The notes beneath the pieces were generated by a model, which saw only the letters and a list, made by a program, of their open reading frames with translations, ran no database searches and was not told the DNA's origin. Positions 18,605 to 27,965 of a stretch of DNA of 52,618 bases are shown here, piece after piece. A program made the position numbers and the translations under genes. The DNA is from an uncultured Thermomicrobiales bacterium (GTDB taxonomy: Bacteria > Chloroflexota > Chloroflexia > Thermomicrobiales > UBA6265), in contig CADCWF010000343.1 of NCBI GenBank assembly GCA_902806345.1, forward strand, positions 1-52,618, written 5' to 3'. Position 1 is the stretch's first letter; the number at the start of each line of letters is the position of its first letter.

Positions 18605-19945
18605 ATGCCCATGCCCTGGCCCGAGACGACGAGCCGAAGCGACGCCGGTGAACTCCATCTCGGCGGTGTTGGTACGGTTTCGTTGGCCGCCGAGTTCGGG
18701 ACCCCGCTCTATGTCTACGACGAGACCACACTGCGGTCGTTGGCACGCGTGTTTCGCTCGACGTTCGAGGCTGCCTACCCGAGGTCTCGTGTCGTCTATG
18801 CCGCCAAGGCCTACCTATCCCCGGCCATCGTCTCTCTCCTCTGGGAGGAGGGAATCGGGCTTGACGTGGTTTCCGGGGGCGAGATCGAGGCGGGCCTTTT
18901 CGCCGGTGTTCCGGCAAACGCCATGACTTTCCATGGCAACAACAAGGGCGAGGACGAACTCCGTCTCGCCATCGACAAAGGGGTCGGACTCATCGCGCTC
19001 GATAATGACCTTGAGATCGAGATGCTCTCGACGTTGGCCGAAGCCGCGGGGCGTCGGCCGCAAGTACTCGTTCGCCTTAACCCCGGGCTCAGCGCCGAAA
19101 CGCACCACAAGATGTTGACCGGGGCCGTCGACTCCAAGTTCGGGTTTCCGATCCAGACCGGCGCTGCCAGAGAGGCGGTCGACCGGTTGGTCGAGCACGA
19201 CGCCCTGGATCTGGTGGGCTACCACGCCCATATCGGCTCCCAAGTCTTCGATCCCTTGCTGGTCAGGGAGACCGTCGTCCGGCTCATGCGGTTTGCGGCG
19301 GACGTCTACGGCCGGCACGGAATCGCTCCCCGGACGATCATTCCAGGTGGCGGTTTTGGCGTTCCCGACGATGGCTCAGACGAAGGCGTCTCGCTGACTG
19401 CGTGGGCCGGGGCCGCCGCCGCCGCGATGCGCGAGGAATCAGCCCGGATTGGCGTTCCGTTGCCCGAGTTGATCGTGGAGCCCGGGCGGGCCATTGTTGG
19501 ACCGGCCGGCGTGGCCCTCTATCGGGTTGGAGCGCGGAAACGCATCCCGGACGCGCGAACCTACGTTTCGGTCGACGGCGGCATGGCAGATAACATCCGC
19601 CCCTCCCTCTACGGCGCGGGCTATTCCGCCCAAATCGCGAACCGGGCGCACGTCGGACCGTCGGAGCGCGTGACGATCGCTGGCAAGTACTGTGAGTCCG
19701 GGGACATCCTGATCCCCGAGATCAGCCTGCCCTCATTGGCAGCGGGAGATCTCCTCGCTGTCCCGATGGCTGGCGCTTACTGTCTGGCGATGGCAAGCAA
19801 CTACAACATGGCACCCCGCCCGGCCGTGGTGATGGTGGCCGACGGGAAAGCCAGGTTGATCCGTCGCCGCGAGAGCGTGGCCGACATGCTGGCGATGGAA
19901 ACCTTCCAGTTTCCGATCGACCGGCGGGTGGTCTCAAATGGGTAG
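18605..19945 (+). CDS. lysA: Diaminopimelate decarboxylase
   Basis: LysA decarboxylates meso-diaminopimelate to L-lysine, the last step of lysine synthesis, with PLP. The 446-residue protein has the PLP lysine in VVYAAKAYLSPAI, the HIGSQ segment (GYHAHIGSQVFDP), the glycine-rich phosphate loop PGGGFGV, and the CESGDIL motif contributed across the dimer interface. ATG 18605 has GGGAGG nine bases upstream; a second ATG six bases later is possible. The gene stands alone behind a promoter with a palindromic operator, so its expression is probably controlled separately from its neighbours. The 169-bp gap to rpoD contains no clear feature. Confidence 0.96.
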   Translation: MPMPWPETTSRSDAGELHLGGVGTVSLAAEFGTPLYVYDETTLRSLARVFRSTFEAAYPRSRVVYAAKAYLSPAIVSLLWEEGIGLDVVSGGEIEAGLFAGVPANAMTFHGNNKGEDELRLAIDKGVGLIALDNDLEIEMLSTLAEAAGRRPQVLVRLNPGLSAETHHKMLTGAVDSKFGFPIQTGAAREAVDRLVEHDALDLVGYHAHIGSQVFDPLLVRETVVRLMRFAADVYGRHGIAPRTIIPGGGFGVPDDGSDEGVSLTAWAGAAAAAMREESARIGVPLPELIVEPGRAIVGPAGVALYRVGARKRIPDARTYVSVDGGMADNIRPSLYGAGYSAQIANRAHVGPSERVTIAGKYCESGDILIPEISLPSLAAGDLLAVPMAGAYCLAMASNYNMAPRPAVVMVADGKARLIRRRESVADMLAMETFQFPIDRRVVSNG

Positions 19946-20114
19946 TTGCCATCCTAGTGGGGGGCGGTGTAGCGTTCGCCGTCGCCGCCAACGAGGTGTC
20001 AACGGACGCCTGCGCCATTTCAACTTGCGGTCCGAGAGGGGCAATGCCCGCGCCTCGACCGTCATCCTCCACGGGAGCGCAGGTGGGGTTTGAACCGGCA
20101 GACGAGGGACGCTG

Positions 20115-21845
20115 ATGCCGAGGGCGACTAACCCAGCATCCAACTGGCCGGAGCCGGATCGGCGGAATGATGCTGCGGAGGAACCAAAGACAGGCGACGA
20201 TCCGAAGATGAACAGCGCCGACGAAATGCCGGGCGCGTCGGCGGGGGCCGAGGCGGAGGAGTGGTCGAGCGGGACCGGGCACGGCTGGCTCTCTGCGAAA
20301 TCGGAGGAGGACGTGGACTTGGAGACCTCCGTCGTGGGTGAGCCGACACTAGACCTTGAATCGCTCGACATGCCGCCTCTGCCGCTGACGGACGAAGGCG
20401 CGACCATCGTCGAGGTCCTGGTCGAAATGTCCGTCGAGGTGGTTGCCGATCCGGAACGGCAGGGACAGGGGGCGCTCGACGGGATCGCCGCCCTTCTTGC
20501 CTCGCCGCCCTCGATCGATCCTGCCGATATTGATCCAGACGACCAACCCGATGCGCTCGACCTCCAGTCGCCAAACTTCGACATCGGCGGGATAAGCCTC
20601 GACGACCCGGTTCGGATGTACCTGCGGGAAATCGGCCGAGTGCCCTTGCTGACGGGCGGGCGGGAGGTCGAACTTTCGAAACGGATGGAGCGCGGAGAGT
20701 ATCTGGTCCTCAAGCAGGCCCAGCTTCGTGACGACCGCGAAGAGCCGCCGGAGGCCGATGTCCTCGGCCGGGCGATCTACCACGCCTTCCGGGCCGGTTG
20801 GCCGCACGTCGTCGAGCTTGTCCGCGAAGTCAGCCCCGAAGAGCAGTTGCCGCCGAAATCGGTCTGCCTCGGTCGGACCCTTCCCCTGACCCGGCTCCCT
20901 GAGGCGGCCGTGGCGTCCGTCTGCGACCGTCTTGGCCTTGCGGTCGACGAGCTGGAGGAGTCGTTGCGGCTGCGAACGGTCGAATGGGACCTGCTGCCGA
21001 CTGCGATCCAGGCGATGATCCGGGACACTGAGGAGTGGCCCGACGACGCGCAGGTCGACCGGGTATTCCGCGACCAAGCCGACCGCCTCCGGCGACGCTG
21101 GAACGATCAGATCGAGAAGGGACGCCAGGCCAAGGTTGCCCTGACCGAGGCAAACCTGCGGTTGGTAGTCTCCGTTGCCAAAAAGTACGTCGGACGTGGG
21201 ATGTCGATGCTGGACTTGATCCAGGAGGGCAACCTCGGGCTGATCCGGGCGGTGGAGAAGTTCCAACACCACAAGGGCTACAAGTTCAGCACCTATGCCA
21301 CGTGGTGGATCCGTCAGGCAATCACCCGAGCGATCGCCGACCAGGCACGGACGATCCGCATCCCCGTCCACATGGTCGAAACGATCAACCGCCTGATCCG
21401 GACGTCGCGCAAGCTCCAGCAGGATCTTGGGCGGGAGCCGACCTCGGAGGAGATCGGGGTCGAGATGCAGTTGGAACCGGAGCGGGTCCGCGAGATCCTG
21501 AAGATCTCGCAGGAGCCGGTCTCGCTCGAGATGCCGATCGGGGAGGAAGAGGACAGCAACCTCGGCGACTTCATCGAGGACCACAAGATCTTGGCGCCAG
21601 CGGACGCCGCCTCCCGCCAGATGTTGAAGGAGCAGATGGACGACGTCCTCGGGACGCTGTCCGACCGCGAGCGCCAGGTGTTGGCGATGAGGTTCGGGCT
21701 CGAGGACGGGCGAAGCCGCACCCTCGAAGAGGTCGGCAAGGAGTTCGGCGTTACTCGTGAGCGGATCCGGCAGATCGAGGCCAAGGCGCTTCGCAAGCTT
21801 CGCCACCCGAGCCGCTCCAAGATGCTGAAGGACTACCTCGACTAG
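20115..21845 (+). CDS. rpoD: Primary sigma factor RpoD/SigA
   Basis: This 576-residue protein is the vegetative sigma-70 factor. An acidic low-similarity region (residues 1-160) replaces canonical region 1.1. Region 1.2 begins near residue 163 ([17 protein letters not shown]). A non-conserved insert of about 140 residues follows, then region 2 from about residue 339 ([19 protein letters not shown], with [16 protein letters not shown] in 2.3-2.4). Region 3 follows ([15 protein letters not shown]), and region 4 has [23 protein letters not shown] 20115 has GAGGGA upstream. The well-conserved core and the presence of region 1.2 argue for a group 1 rather than an alternative sigma, but a second RpoD paralogue elsewhere cannot be ruled out. 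Confidence 0.94.
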   Translation: MPRATNPASNWPEPDRRNDAAEEPKTGDDPKMNSADEMPGASAGAEAEEWSSGTGHGWLSAKSEEDVDLETSVVGEPTLDLESLDMPPLPLTDEGATIVEVLVEMSVEVVADPERQGQGALDGIAALLASPPSIDPADIDPDDQPDALDLQSPNFDIGGISLDDPVRMYLREIGRVPLLTGGREVELSKRMERGEYLVLKQAQLRDDREEPPEADVLGRAIYHAFRAGWPHVVELVREVSPEEQLPPKSVCLGRTLPLTRLPEAAVASVCDRLGLAVDELEESLRLRTVEWDLLPTAIQAMIRDTEEWPDDAQVDRVFRDQADRLRRRWNDQIEKGRQAKVALTEANLRLVVSVAKKYVGRGMSMLDLIQEGNLGLIRAVEKFQHHKGYKFSTYATWWIRQAITRAIADQARTIRIPVHMVETINRLIRTSRKLQQDLGREPTSEEIGVEMQLEPERVREILKISQEPVSLEMPIGEEEDSNLGDFIEDHKILAPADAASRQMLKEQMDDVLGTLSDRERQVLAMRFGLEDGRSRTLEEVGKEFGVTRERIRQIEAKALRKLRHPSRSKMLKDYLD

Positions 21846-21936
21846 CCAGCACCACGGCGATGCGACGAGCGACCTCTGTCGCGACGCCGCGGCTTCGACG
21901 GCACGCCGGGAGCGCCCTATCCCGTGAAAGGGAGCC

Positions 21937-23283
21937 ATGCTCATCGATCGCGCCCGCATCTTCATCCGGTCCGGTAACGGCGGCAACGGCTCGGCTTCGT
22001 TCCGGCGAGAGAAGTACGTACCGCGCGGCGGTCCGGACGGCGGCGACGGAGGTCGTGGCGGCGATGTCCAGCTCCGAGCGAGGACCAACATCAACTCCCT
22101 GCTGCCGTTCCAGTTCAACGAGAAGTTCGCGGCCGAGCACGGTGGACCGGGCCGCAGTCAACGGCGTCACGGCAAAGCCGGGAGCACGTTGACCATCGAC
22201 GTCCCGGTCGGGACGGTCGTCTGGGACGACGAGACGGGTGAGCTCATCGCCGACCTCACCGAAGCGGATGCTCCAGTCGTGATCGCCCGCGGCGGTCGAG
22301 GCGGACTCGGCAACGTCCATTTCAAGACCTCCGTGCGCCAGGCTCCCCGGATGGCAGAACTGGGCGAGCCGGGCCAGGAGCGATGGTTGCGAATGGAGCT
22401 CCGCCTGATCGCCGATGTCGGGCTCGTCGGGCTCCCGAATGCCGGCAAGTCCACGTTGTTGTCGGCGGCATCCGCTGCCCGACCCAAGGTGGCCGACTAC
22501 CCGTTCACGACGCTGGAACCGCACCTCGGTGTCGTCGAGATCGGCGGACCCGGCGGCCAGGTCTTCGTCGTGGCCGATATTCCGGGGCTGATCGAGGGCG
22601 CGGCCGAGGGCGCCGGTCTTGGCCATGAATTCTTGCGCCACGTGACCCGGACCCTGGTCCTGGTCCACGTCCTCGACGTTTCCGGCGGCCTTGAGGGACG
22701 AGACCCGCTCGCCGATTTCGACGTCATCAACGCCGAGCTGGCCGCTTACGACGAGGCCATGGTCGAGAAGCCAATGCTCGTTGCGCTGAACAAGGTCGAC
22801 CTGCCGGAGGCGAGGGAACACCTGGAGGCGGTGCGACGACGAGTGGAGGAACTCGGTTACCCGTCGTTTCCCATCTCCGGCGTCACCGGCGAGGGGGTTT
22901 CGGCGCTCATGAACGCCGTCGGAGCGGCTCTAAGGGATGTTCGGGATCGGGAGCAGGAGCAGGCCACGACCGAGGAGCGGAAACGCTTCACCCTGCCGCG
23001 TCAGGACGAGCGCGCGTGGGAAGTGACGATGCTTTCGCCGCATCACTTCGCGGTCACCGGCACGGGCATCGAGCGATTCACCCGGATGACCGACTTCGCC
23101 AACGACGAGGCGGTTGAACGCTTCCAGCGGACGTTGGAAGCAAGCGGAATCAGCGCCGAGCTGAACCGTCTGGGAATCGAAACCGGCGATACGGTTCATC
23201 TTGCCGACCATGAACTGGTCTGGGGGGAGGAGTACGACCTTCTGGAAGCCGAATCGGAGGCGGGGAGGCGGCGACGTCGGTAG
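21937..23283 (+). CDS. obgE: Obg/CgtA GTPase
   Basis: This essential GTPase acts in late large-subunit ribosome assembly and the stringent response. The 448 residues comprise the glycine-rich Obg fold (residues 1-158, with GNGGNGSASFRREKYVPRGG), the G domain (G1 GLPNAGKST, G3 DIPGL, G4 NKVD) and a C-terminal OCT domain (about 350-430). The final residues are a run of arginines. ATG 21937 has an AAAGGGAG box. It lies 91 bp downstream of rpoD and converges with plsC. All motifs needed for GTP binding are present. Confidence 0.97.
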   Translation: MLIDRARIFIRSGNGGNGSASFRREKYVPRGGPDGGDGGRGGDVQLRARTNINSLLPFQFNEKFAAEHGGPGRSQRRHGKAGSTLTIDVPVGTVVWDDETGELIADLTEADAPVVIARGGRGGLGNVHFKTSVRQAPRMAELGEPGQERWLRMELRLIADVGLVGLPNAGKSTLLSAASAARPKVADYPFTTLEPHLGVVEIGGPGGQVFVVADIPGLIEGAAEGAGLGHEFLRHVTRTLVLVHVLDVSGGLEGRDPLADFDVINAELAAYDEAMVEKPMLVALNKVDLPEAREHLEAVRRRVEELGYPSFPISGVTGEGVSALMNAVGAALRDVRDREQEQATTEERKRFTLPRQDERAWEVTMLSPHHFAVTGTGIERFTRMTDFANDEAVERFQRTLEASGISAELNRLGIETGDTVHLADHELVWGEEYDLLEAESEAGRRRRR

Positions 23284-23294
23284 CTTCGGCGGAG

Positions 23295-23981
23295 TCAGGA
23301 CTGGTAGGATGTCGGCAAGAGCTTCGCCAGTTCTGCCATGATCCGGTCGGTTGCGTCTTTCGATGAAAGCCGGCGGCCCTCGACCGACTCGGGCAAGACG
23401 AACGGCGACCCGAAGTGGATTGCCGTGGCGCGACGTCGGCGGACTGAGGGCCCGCGCGTGCCCCCGTTGCCTGGAAGCGATTCCGTCCCGGTGATCGTGA
23501 CCGGGAGGATCGGGGCACGCGACCGGAGGGCGATCAGGCCGACCCCCGGTTGCCCAACACCGAGCGTGCCGGTCGGCGAGCGGGTACCCTCGGGGAACAT
23601 CGCGACGGCCTCACCGAGGGTCAGCGCGGCCTCGGCGAGCCGGATGGCGTTCCGGTCCGCCTTGCCCCGGTCCACCGGGAACGCCCCGGCGACGGTCAGG
23701 ATGATCGCCATCCATCTGCGCTCGAACAGTTCGCGCTTCGCCATGACGTAGAGCGCCCGGGGAAAGGCGATCGCGAGGAGTACGGGATCGGCGTTGTGCA
23801 GGTGGTTCGCGACGACGACGACGGGGCCGGAGATGGGAACGTGCTGCAACCCGTCGATCCGTAGGCCCGTCAACCCGCGCGCAAGTCGGACCAGGAGCCA
23901 GCGGACAACGGCCCTGGGAAAGCCGCGCAGTGTCCCTCGCCGGATGTCTCGGGCGTCGGCCAGGCCGTGAGGCTGATTCAT
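23295..23981 (-). CDS. plsC: 1-acyl-sn-glycerol-3-phosphate acyltransferase
   Basis: This membrane-associated PlsC-family enzyme adds the second acyl chain to lysophosphatidic acid to form phosphatidic acid. The 228-residue protein has the acyltransferase motif NHLHNAD (family NHx4D) within VVVANHLHNADPVLL, and the second motif FPEGTRS. A hydrophobic N-terminal stretch (AVVRWLLVRLARGL) could contact the membrane. Its ATG overlaps the cmk stop (ATGA), the usual cmk-plsC order seen in many bacteria. It works in the same pathway as plsY at the right end of the window. Confidence 0.94.
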   Translation of the reverse strand: MNQPHGLADARDIRRGTLRGFPRAVVRWLLVRLARGLTGLRIDGLQHVPISGPVVVVANHLHNADPVLLAIAFPRALYVMAKRELFERRWMAIILTVAGAFPVDRGKADRNAIRLAEAALTLGEAVAMFPEGTRSPTGTLGVGQPGVGLIALRSRAPILPVTITGTESLPGNGGTRGPSVRRRRATAIHFGSPFVLPESVEGRRLSSKDATDRIMAELAKLLPTSYQS

Positions 23982-24712
23982 CCGCGGGTGGGAGGCGCGA
24001 CCTGTTGGCGTCCGATGTTTGCCAGCCTGGCCTGGCGCATGATCTCAACGACCACCTGCTCGATCCCAAGATCGTCGGTGTCGACCATCAGGGCGTCGTC
24101 GGCGGGCCTGAGCGGGGCGATCGCCCGCGTCTCGTCGATCGCGTCCCGCCGACGCAAATCAGCCAGGACCTCGTCGAAGGTCATCCGTCCACCGCGAGCA
24201 AGGTGTTCGTCGTGGCGACGGCGCGCCCGCTCTTGCTCGCTTGCGACCAGGAACACCTTCAAACCGGCGTCGGGGACGACGACCGTCCCAATGTCGCGCC
24301 CGACCATCACCACAGGACCGCTCGCGGCTACGCGCCGCTGGTGGGGTAGCAGCGCTTTCCTGACCTGGGGATGGGCGGCCACCCTGGAGACCCACTGCTC
24401 GACCGGAGGCGAGCGCAGCTCCCAGGTAACGTCCTCATCGTTGAGGAAGACCGAGTAGAGCCGGCCGTCCGCGCGCAAACCAGGACGAACCTCGATCTCG
24501 GTCTCGTTTGCCAGCCCGGCTAGGCTGGGGCCATCGTCCGGGGAAACCCCGCCTCGGCGGGCGGCGAGGGTGAGCGCACGGTAAAGAGAGCCCGTGTCGA
24601 ACAGCAATGCACCGAGGCGAGCGGCGACTAGGCGAGCGACGGTCGATTTTCCGGCCGCAGCCGGTCCGTCGATCGCGATCACGTGCCGGTGGTCGTCAGG
24701 TCCGAACGTCAT
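23978..24712 (-). CDS. cmk: Cytidylate kinase
   Basis: Cmk phosphorylates CMP and dCMP in the cytoplasm. The 244-residue protein has the P-loop IDGPAAAGKSTVARLVA, the DTGSLYRALT substrate-binding segment and the VMVGRDIGTVV segment, in the order expected for the family, with the lid near RARRRHDEHL. ATG 24712 overlaps the pseudouridine synthase stop (ATGA) and its own stop overlaps plsC (ATGA). The block dacF-rluB-cmk-plsC resembles conserved gene clusters in Firmicutes and Chloroflexota. Confidence 0.96.
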   Translation of the reverse strand: MTFGPDDHRHVIAIDGPAAAGKSTVARLVAARLGALLFDTGSLYRALTLAARRGGVSPDDGPSLAGLANETEIEVRPGLRADGRLYSVFLNDEDVTWELRSPPVEQWVSRVAAHPQVRKALLPHQRRVAASGPVVMVGRDIGTVVVPDAGLKVFLVASEQERARRRHDEHLARGGRMTFDEVLADLRRRDAIDETRAIAPLRPADDALMVDTDDLGIEQVVVEIMRQARLANIGRQQVAPPTRG

Positions 24713-25803
24713 GGAAGATCGCCCGTCCCGCCATCCTTCAACGAAAGGTCGAGGGAATCATCGGCGACTCGGACGTCATTACGGGGAGCGCGACGAGGTC
24801 GTCGAGGTGGGTCCACGGTCCCCTTGTCATTGCCTCGACTGCCGCGACGCTGGGACGGACCGGCACGTAGGTCATCGCCGCCCGGTGCAGCGGCCCGCTG
24901 ACTTCGGCGACCGCCCGGTTCGTCCTGGCCACCCGAAGATTTCGTCCTTGGCTCGACGTCCCGAACCGAGCGCCGGGGGCCTTGCACACCGGTGTTTGAT
25001 CTCGGGCGTGGCGATCGGGCGGGTGGTCGCAGCGGCCCGCCGCGGGTGACGGGGCGGGGCGACGTGGACCCGACGTCGCGGTCGAGCCGCAGCGCCTGGA
25101 GCAGGGAGGTCAACTCTCCCGGCGAGAGGTCGCGGAACGTCCCAGGGGCAATGTTGCCGAGGTCCAGCGGTCCGATCCGCACCCGTCGCAGGCGCGTCAC
25201 CGGGATCCCAGCCTCGTCCATGATCCTGCGAACGAGGCGATTCAGGCCCTCATGGACGGTGATCGTCAGGAGCACGCCGTCGCGGGTCTCCCGGAAGAGG
25301 CGGAACTCTTCGGGCACGACCTTGCGACCCTCGACGATCATGCCCTGGCGGACCCTCGCGAGCACCGACTCCGACGGTTTAGCCGGCGTCAGGACGGTGT
25401 ACTCCTTGGCCAGTGCGTACCGGGGGTGCGTCACGCGGTGCGCCACTTCTCCGTCGTTGGTCAGCAGGAGCAGCCCCTCGGTTTCCCGATCCAGGCGACC
25501 GACCGGATAGAGACGCTCCCGCACCGGAACGAGTTCCATCACCGTTCGTCGGTCCCGCTCATCGGACACGGTCGTGATGTAGCCCGTTGGTTTGTTGAGC
25601 ATGACATACCGCATCGCCTGCGGGCGGAGGGCACGCCCGTCGACGCGGATCTCGGCGGCCCGCGGATCGACCTTGGTACCAAGTTCGGTGACAACCGAGC
25701 CGTCGACGACAACCCTGCCTGCCCGGATCATCTCCTCCGCCTGACGGCGAGAGGCGATGCCCCGGGAGGCCATCACGCGTTGCAACCGCTCGAGCCCGTC
25801 GAT
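24709..25803 (-). CDS. RluB/RsuA-family rRNA pseudouridine synthase with a basic disordered tail
   Basis: This enzyme isomerises a uridine in rRNA. It has an N-terminal S4 domain (LERLQRVMASRGIASRRQAEEMI) and the catalytic signature VGRLDRETEGLLLLTNDGE. The last 125 residues are rich in Arg, Gly, Pro and Ser and look disordered. The start is unclear: no ATG, GTG or TTG is placed properly. An AAGGAG box sits nine bases before ATC 25803, which would be a rare start codon. Alternatively a CTG at 25839 overlaps the dacF stop (CTGA), like the NTGA junctions around it. TTG 25785 would clip the S4 domain slightly. I list the ATC position. Confidence 0.85.
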   Translation of the reverse strand: MDGLERLQRVMASRGIASRRQAEEMIRAGRVVVDGSVVTELGTKVDPRAAEIRVDGRALRPQAMRYVMLNKPTGYITTVSDERDRRTVMELVPVRERLYPVGRLDRETEGLLLLTNDGEVAHRVTHPRYALAKEYTVLTPAKPSESVLARVRQGMIVEGRKVVPEEFRLFRETRDGVLLTITVHEGLNRLVRRIMDEAGIPVTRLRRVRIGPLDLGNIAPGTFRDLSPGELTSLLQALRLDRDVGSTSPRPVTRGGPLRPPARSPRPRSNTGVQGPRRSVRDVEPRTKSSGGQDEPGGRRSQRAAAPGGDDLRAGPSQRRGSRGNDKGTVDPPRRPRRAPRNDVRVADDSLDLSLKDGGTGDLP

Positions 25804-25835
25804 CGCGGTTCGCTCCTTCCGGGTCGTGTCGGCGG

Positions 25836-27056
25836 TCAGGCCGCGAGCGCCAACTGATGGAGCGCCATCACGTCGCCGGTGGCGGTGGTGGCAAATCCCG
25901 CCTGGACGACTGGCTGTTCCGTCAGCACCTCGCTTCCAAGCAAGAATAGTACCGTTCCTACGGGCGCCCCAGGTTCGGCTGGTGCTCCGAGAACGAGTCG
26001 GTAACCCAGCTCGCCGGCGCGGCCGCGCGGCACCGGAACGCGCCCCGAGCCGTTCAGGGAGGCGCCCCACGCCGAAAGTTCCTCTGGTAAACCTGGGACT
26101 GCCTCTGCTGCGGAGGGGTCGACCCAGTCATACCGCTCGGGGAGGACCGCGATGAGATCGCGTGTGTCCGCATAACGAGCCGGGCTTGAGAAGCTCCCGT
26201 CATCGGCGTAGGTTAGGTCTGCCCCGAGGATCACCGCCACGATTCGGTTTTCTCCCTGGAGAGTGACCGTGACGAGGCAACCCCCTGCTTGGTCGGTGGT
26301 GCCCGTCTTCCCGGCGACGGCCGATCCATCCAGCACCATGTCGTGCGTGGTGTTGACCAGGTACCCGTCGGGATTCACGCTCGACGGGAGCGTCGCCGAG
26401 GCGGTGCCCATGATCTCGGCGAGCGTCGGGTTCTCGATCGCTTCGGCCGTGAGCAGCGCCAGATCGCGGGCGCTCGCAACGTGCTGGTCGCCGTCGATGC
26501 CGCTGGGATTCGAGAACCGCGTGTTTGTCAACCCACGGTCGGCGACGAGACGGTTCATTTCCGCAACAAACCGGTTTACCGGGTCGGCATTTTCGGCCAC
26601 CGCAAGTTCGGACCCGACGTGTCGGGCAAGGGCGAGGGCGGCATCGTTGCCCGAGGGCACGAGAAGCCCAACCAGGAGATCGCGAACGGACAAGGTGTCT
26701 CCTTCGACGAGTTCCGCGCGAGATTGCGTCTCGTCGACGATGTCTTCCGGTTGGATCGTTACGGTTTCGTCCAGTGCAGCGTGCTCGACCACGACGAGCG
26801 CTGTCACGATCTTTGTCAGACTTGCCGGAGCTCGCTGTGCGTCGGCATCCTTGGCGAACAAGGGCACCTTTGCCGTAGCGTCGTAGACGTAGACGGAGGC
26901 GGCAGACAACTGTGGGGGCGTCGGGGGTTCGAATCCCGACCGCGGCGACGCCATAGCCGGCGAGGCCGAAACCAGGGCTAGTGCCAAGACCCAATAGAAC
27001 GCCGTCACTGCCTTCCGGACGCGTCCCCAGGACACCTTCGCAACGATTTCTGGCAC
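25836..27056 (-). CDS. D-alanyl-D-alanine carboxypeptidase (DacF/PBP5-like, family S11)
   Basis: This secreted or membrane-associated penicillin-binding enzyme trims the terminal D-Ala of peptidoglycan stem peptides. GTG 27056, preceded by GGGGAG nine bases away, gives a 406-residue protein with a signal-like hydrophobic segment (FYWVLALALVSASPAMA). The serine nucleophile motif SLTK, the SGN motif and the KTGTT motif are all present. After the catalytic domain there is a smaller beta-rich region (GELGYRLVLGAPAEPG onward). The open frame extends to 27239 without conserved sequence. It heads the dacF-rluB-cmk-plsC operon; a peptidoglycan enzyme implies this organism has a murein layer. Confidence 0.93.
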   Translation of the reverse strand: MPEIVAKVSWGRVRKAVTAFYWVLALALVSASPAMASPRSGFEPPTPPQLSAASVYVYDATAKVPLFAKDADAQRAPASLTKIVTALVVVEHAALDETVTIQPEDIVDETQSRAELVEGDTLSVRDLLVGLLVPSGNDAALALARHVGSELAVAENADPVNRFVAEMNRLVADRGLTNTRFSNPSGIDGDQHVASARDLALLTAEAIENPTLAEIMGTASATLPSSVNPDGYLVNTTHDMVLDGSAVAGKTGTTDQAGGCLVTVTLQGENRIVAVILGADLTYADDGSFSSPARYADTRDLIAVLPERYDWVDPSAAEAVPGLPEELSAWGASLNGSGRVPVPRGRAGELGYRLVLGAPAEPGAPVGTVLFLLGSEVLTEQPVVQAGFATTATGDVMALHQLALAA

Positions 27057-27143
27057 GCTCCCTATCTCCCCAAGCTCGGTTCGTTTCCCTCGGCCCTCGC
27101 CCCGGTCGACCATCGGTGGCGCAATGTCCGAGTCCGTCACGGG

Positions 27144-27155
27144 TACACTTGCCCT
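27144..27155 (+). promoter_or_regulatory. -10 element of an apparently leaderless promoter
   Basis: TACACT at 27144-27149 stands six bases before ATG 27156, so transcription would start at or very near the A of the start codon. No Shine-Dalgarno lies upstream of that ATG. No good -35 is seen at 16-18 bases. Confidence 0.5.
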
Positions 27156-27965
27156 ATGCTTTACCCAGCCGACCGACACCCGATTGTACAGGTATCCCGG
27201 CCGGCGGACGTTCGTCTGGCCGCGATCGGCGATCTCCACCTGCGCGACCGGGAGCCCAATGCGGTACCGGCGCTTCTGGACGGACTGGCTGGCCGTGCCG
27301 ACCTGCTCGTGGTTGCCGGCGACATCACCGAGAACGGCCGCGTCGCCGAGGCTTCGCTAGCTGCCCAAATCCTCGGCGGGGTTGGTCTGCCGGTCGTCGC
27401 CGTACTCGGAAACCACGATCTCCGCGGCCTGCGTCGTCGAGCCTTCCGGGAAGCGCTCGAGAGCGAAGGCGTGCGCCTCCTCGATGGTGATGCGGTCGTC
27501 ATTGAACTGGGCGGCGGGCGACGGATCGGGGTCGCTGGAGTCGCCGGGTCCGGCGGTGGTTTCTGGCGCGAAGAGCACGCTGTCGCGCCATACGGACGAG
27601 CGTTCAAAGCCGTGGCCATCAAGGTTCGCCGGGAAGCCGAACGACTTGATGCGGCGCTCCGCGACCTCGACGCCCCTCTGACGGTGGTCGTCACCCACTT
27701 TGCGCCGACCGTGACGACCCTCGGCGCCGAACCGGTGGCAAAGTGGTGGATGCTCGGCAATGCCGAGTTGGGGCGGGTGATCGATAACCATCGGGTCGAC
27801 CTCGTCGTCCACGGCCACGCCCACCTCGGTATCTCGCTCGGCCACACCGCGGGTGGCACGCCGGTCCACAACGCCGCGCTTCCCGTCAACGGAGGGGTGG
27901 TCGTGATCGGTCTCGGTTCGAAAATGGACGTTGGGCAGCCAGCCGACCGAGGGTCGGGCGCATGA
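27156..27965 (+). CDS. Calcineurin-like metallophosphoesterase
   Basis: This 269-residue protein has the five metallophosphoesterase blocks in order: AIGDLHLRD, VVAGDITENG, VLGNHDLR, a histidine in VVTHFAP, and VVHGHAHLG. All dinuclear metal ligands appear present, so it should be active as a phosphodiesterase or phosphatase. The substrate is unknown. No signal peptide or membrane segment is seen. The start has no ribosome-binding site and a -10 box six bases upstream, which suggests a leaderless transcript. Its stop overlaps the next gene in ATGA, so the two are translated from one message and may act together. Confidence 0.88.
   Translation: MLYPADRHPIVQVSRPADVRLAAIGDLHLRDREPNAVPALLDGLAGRADLLVVAGDITENGRVAEASLAAQILGGVGLPVVAVLGNHDLRGLRRRAFREALESEGVRLLDGDAVVIELGGGRRIGVAGVAGSGGGFWREEHAVAPYGRAFKAVAIKVRREAERLDAALRDLDAPLTVVVTHFAPTVTTLGAEPVAKWWMLGNAELGRVIDNHRVDLVVHGHAHLGISLGHTAGGTPVHNAALPVNGGVVVIGLGSKMDVGQPADRGSGA

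Noticed and set aside
20349..22118. A 589-codon open frame on the minus strand across rpoD and the obgE start
   Set aside because: Antisense shadow of two conserved genes with no recognisable domain.
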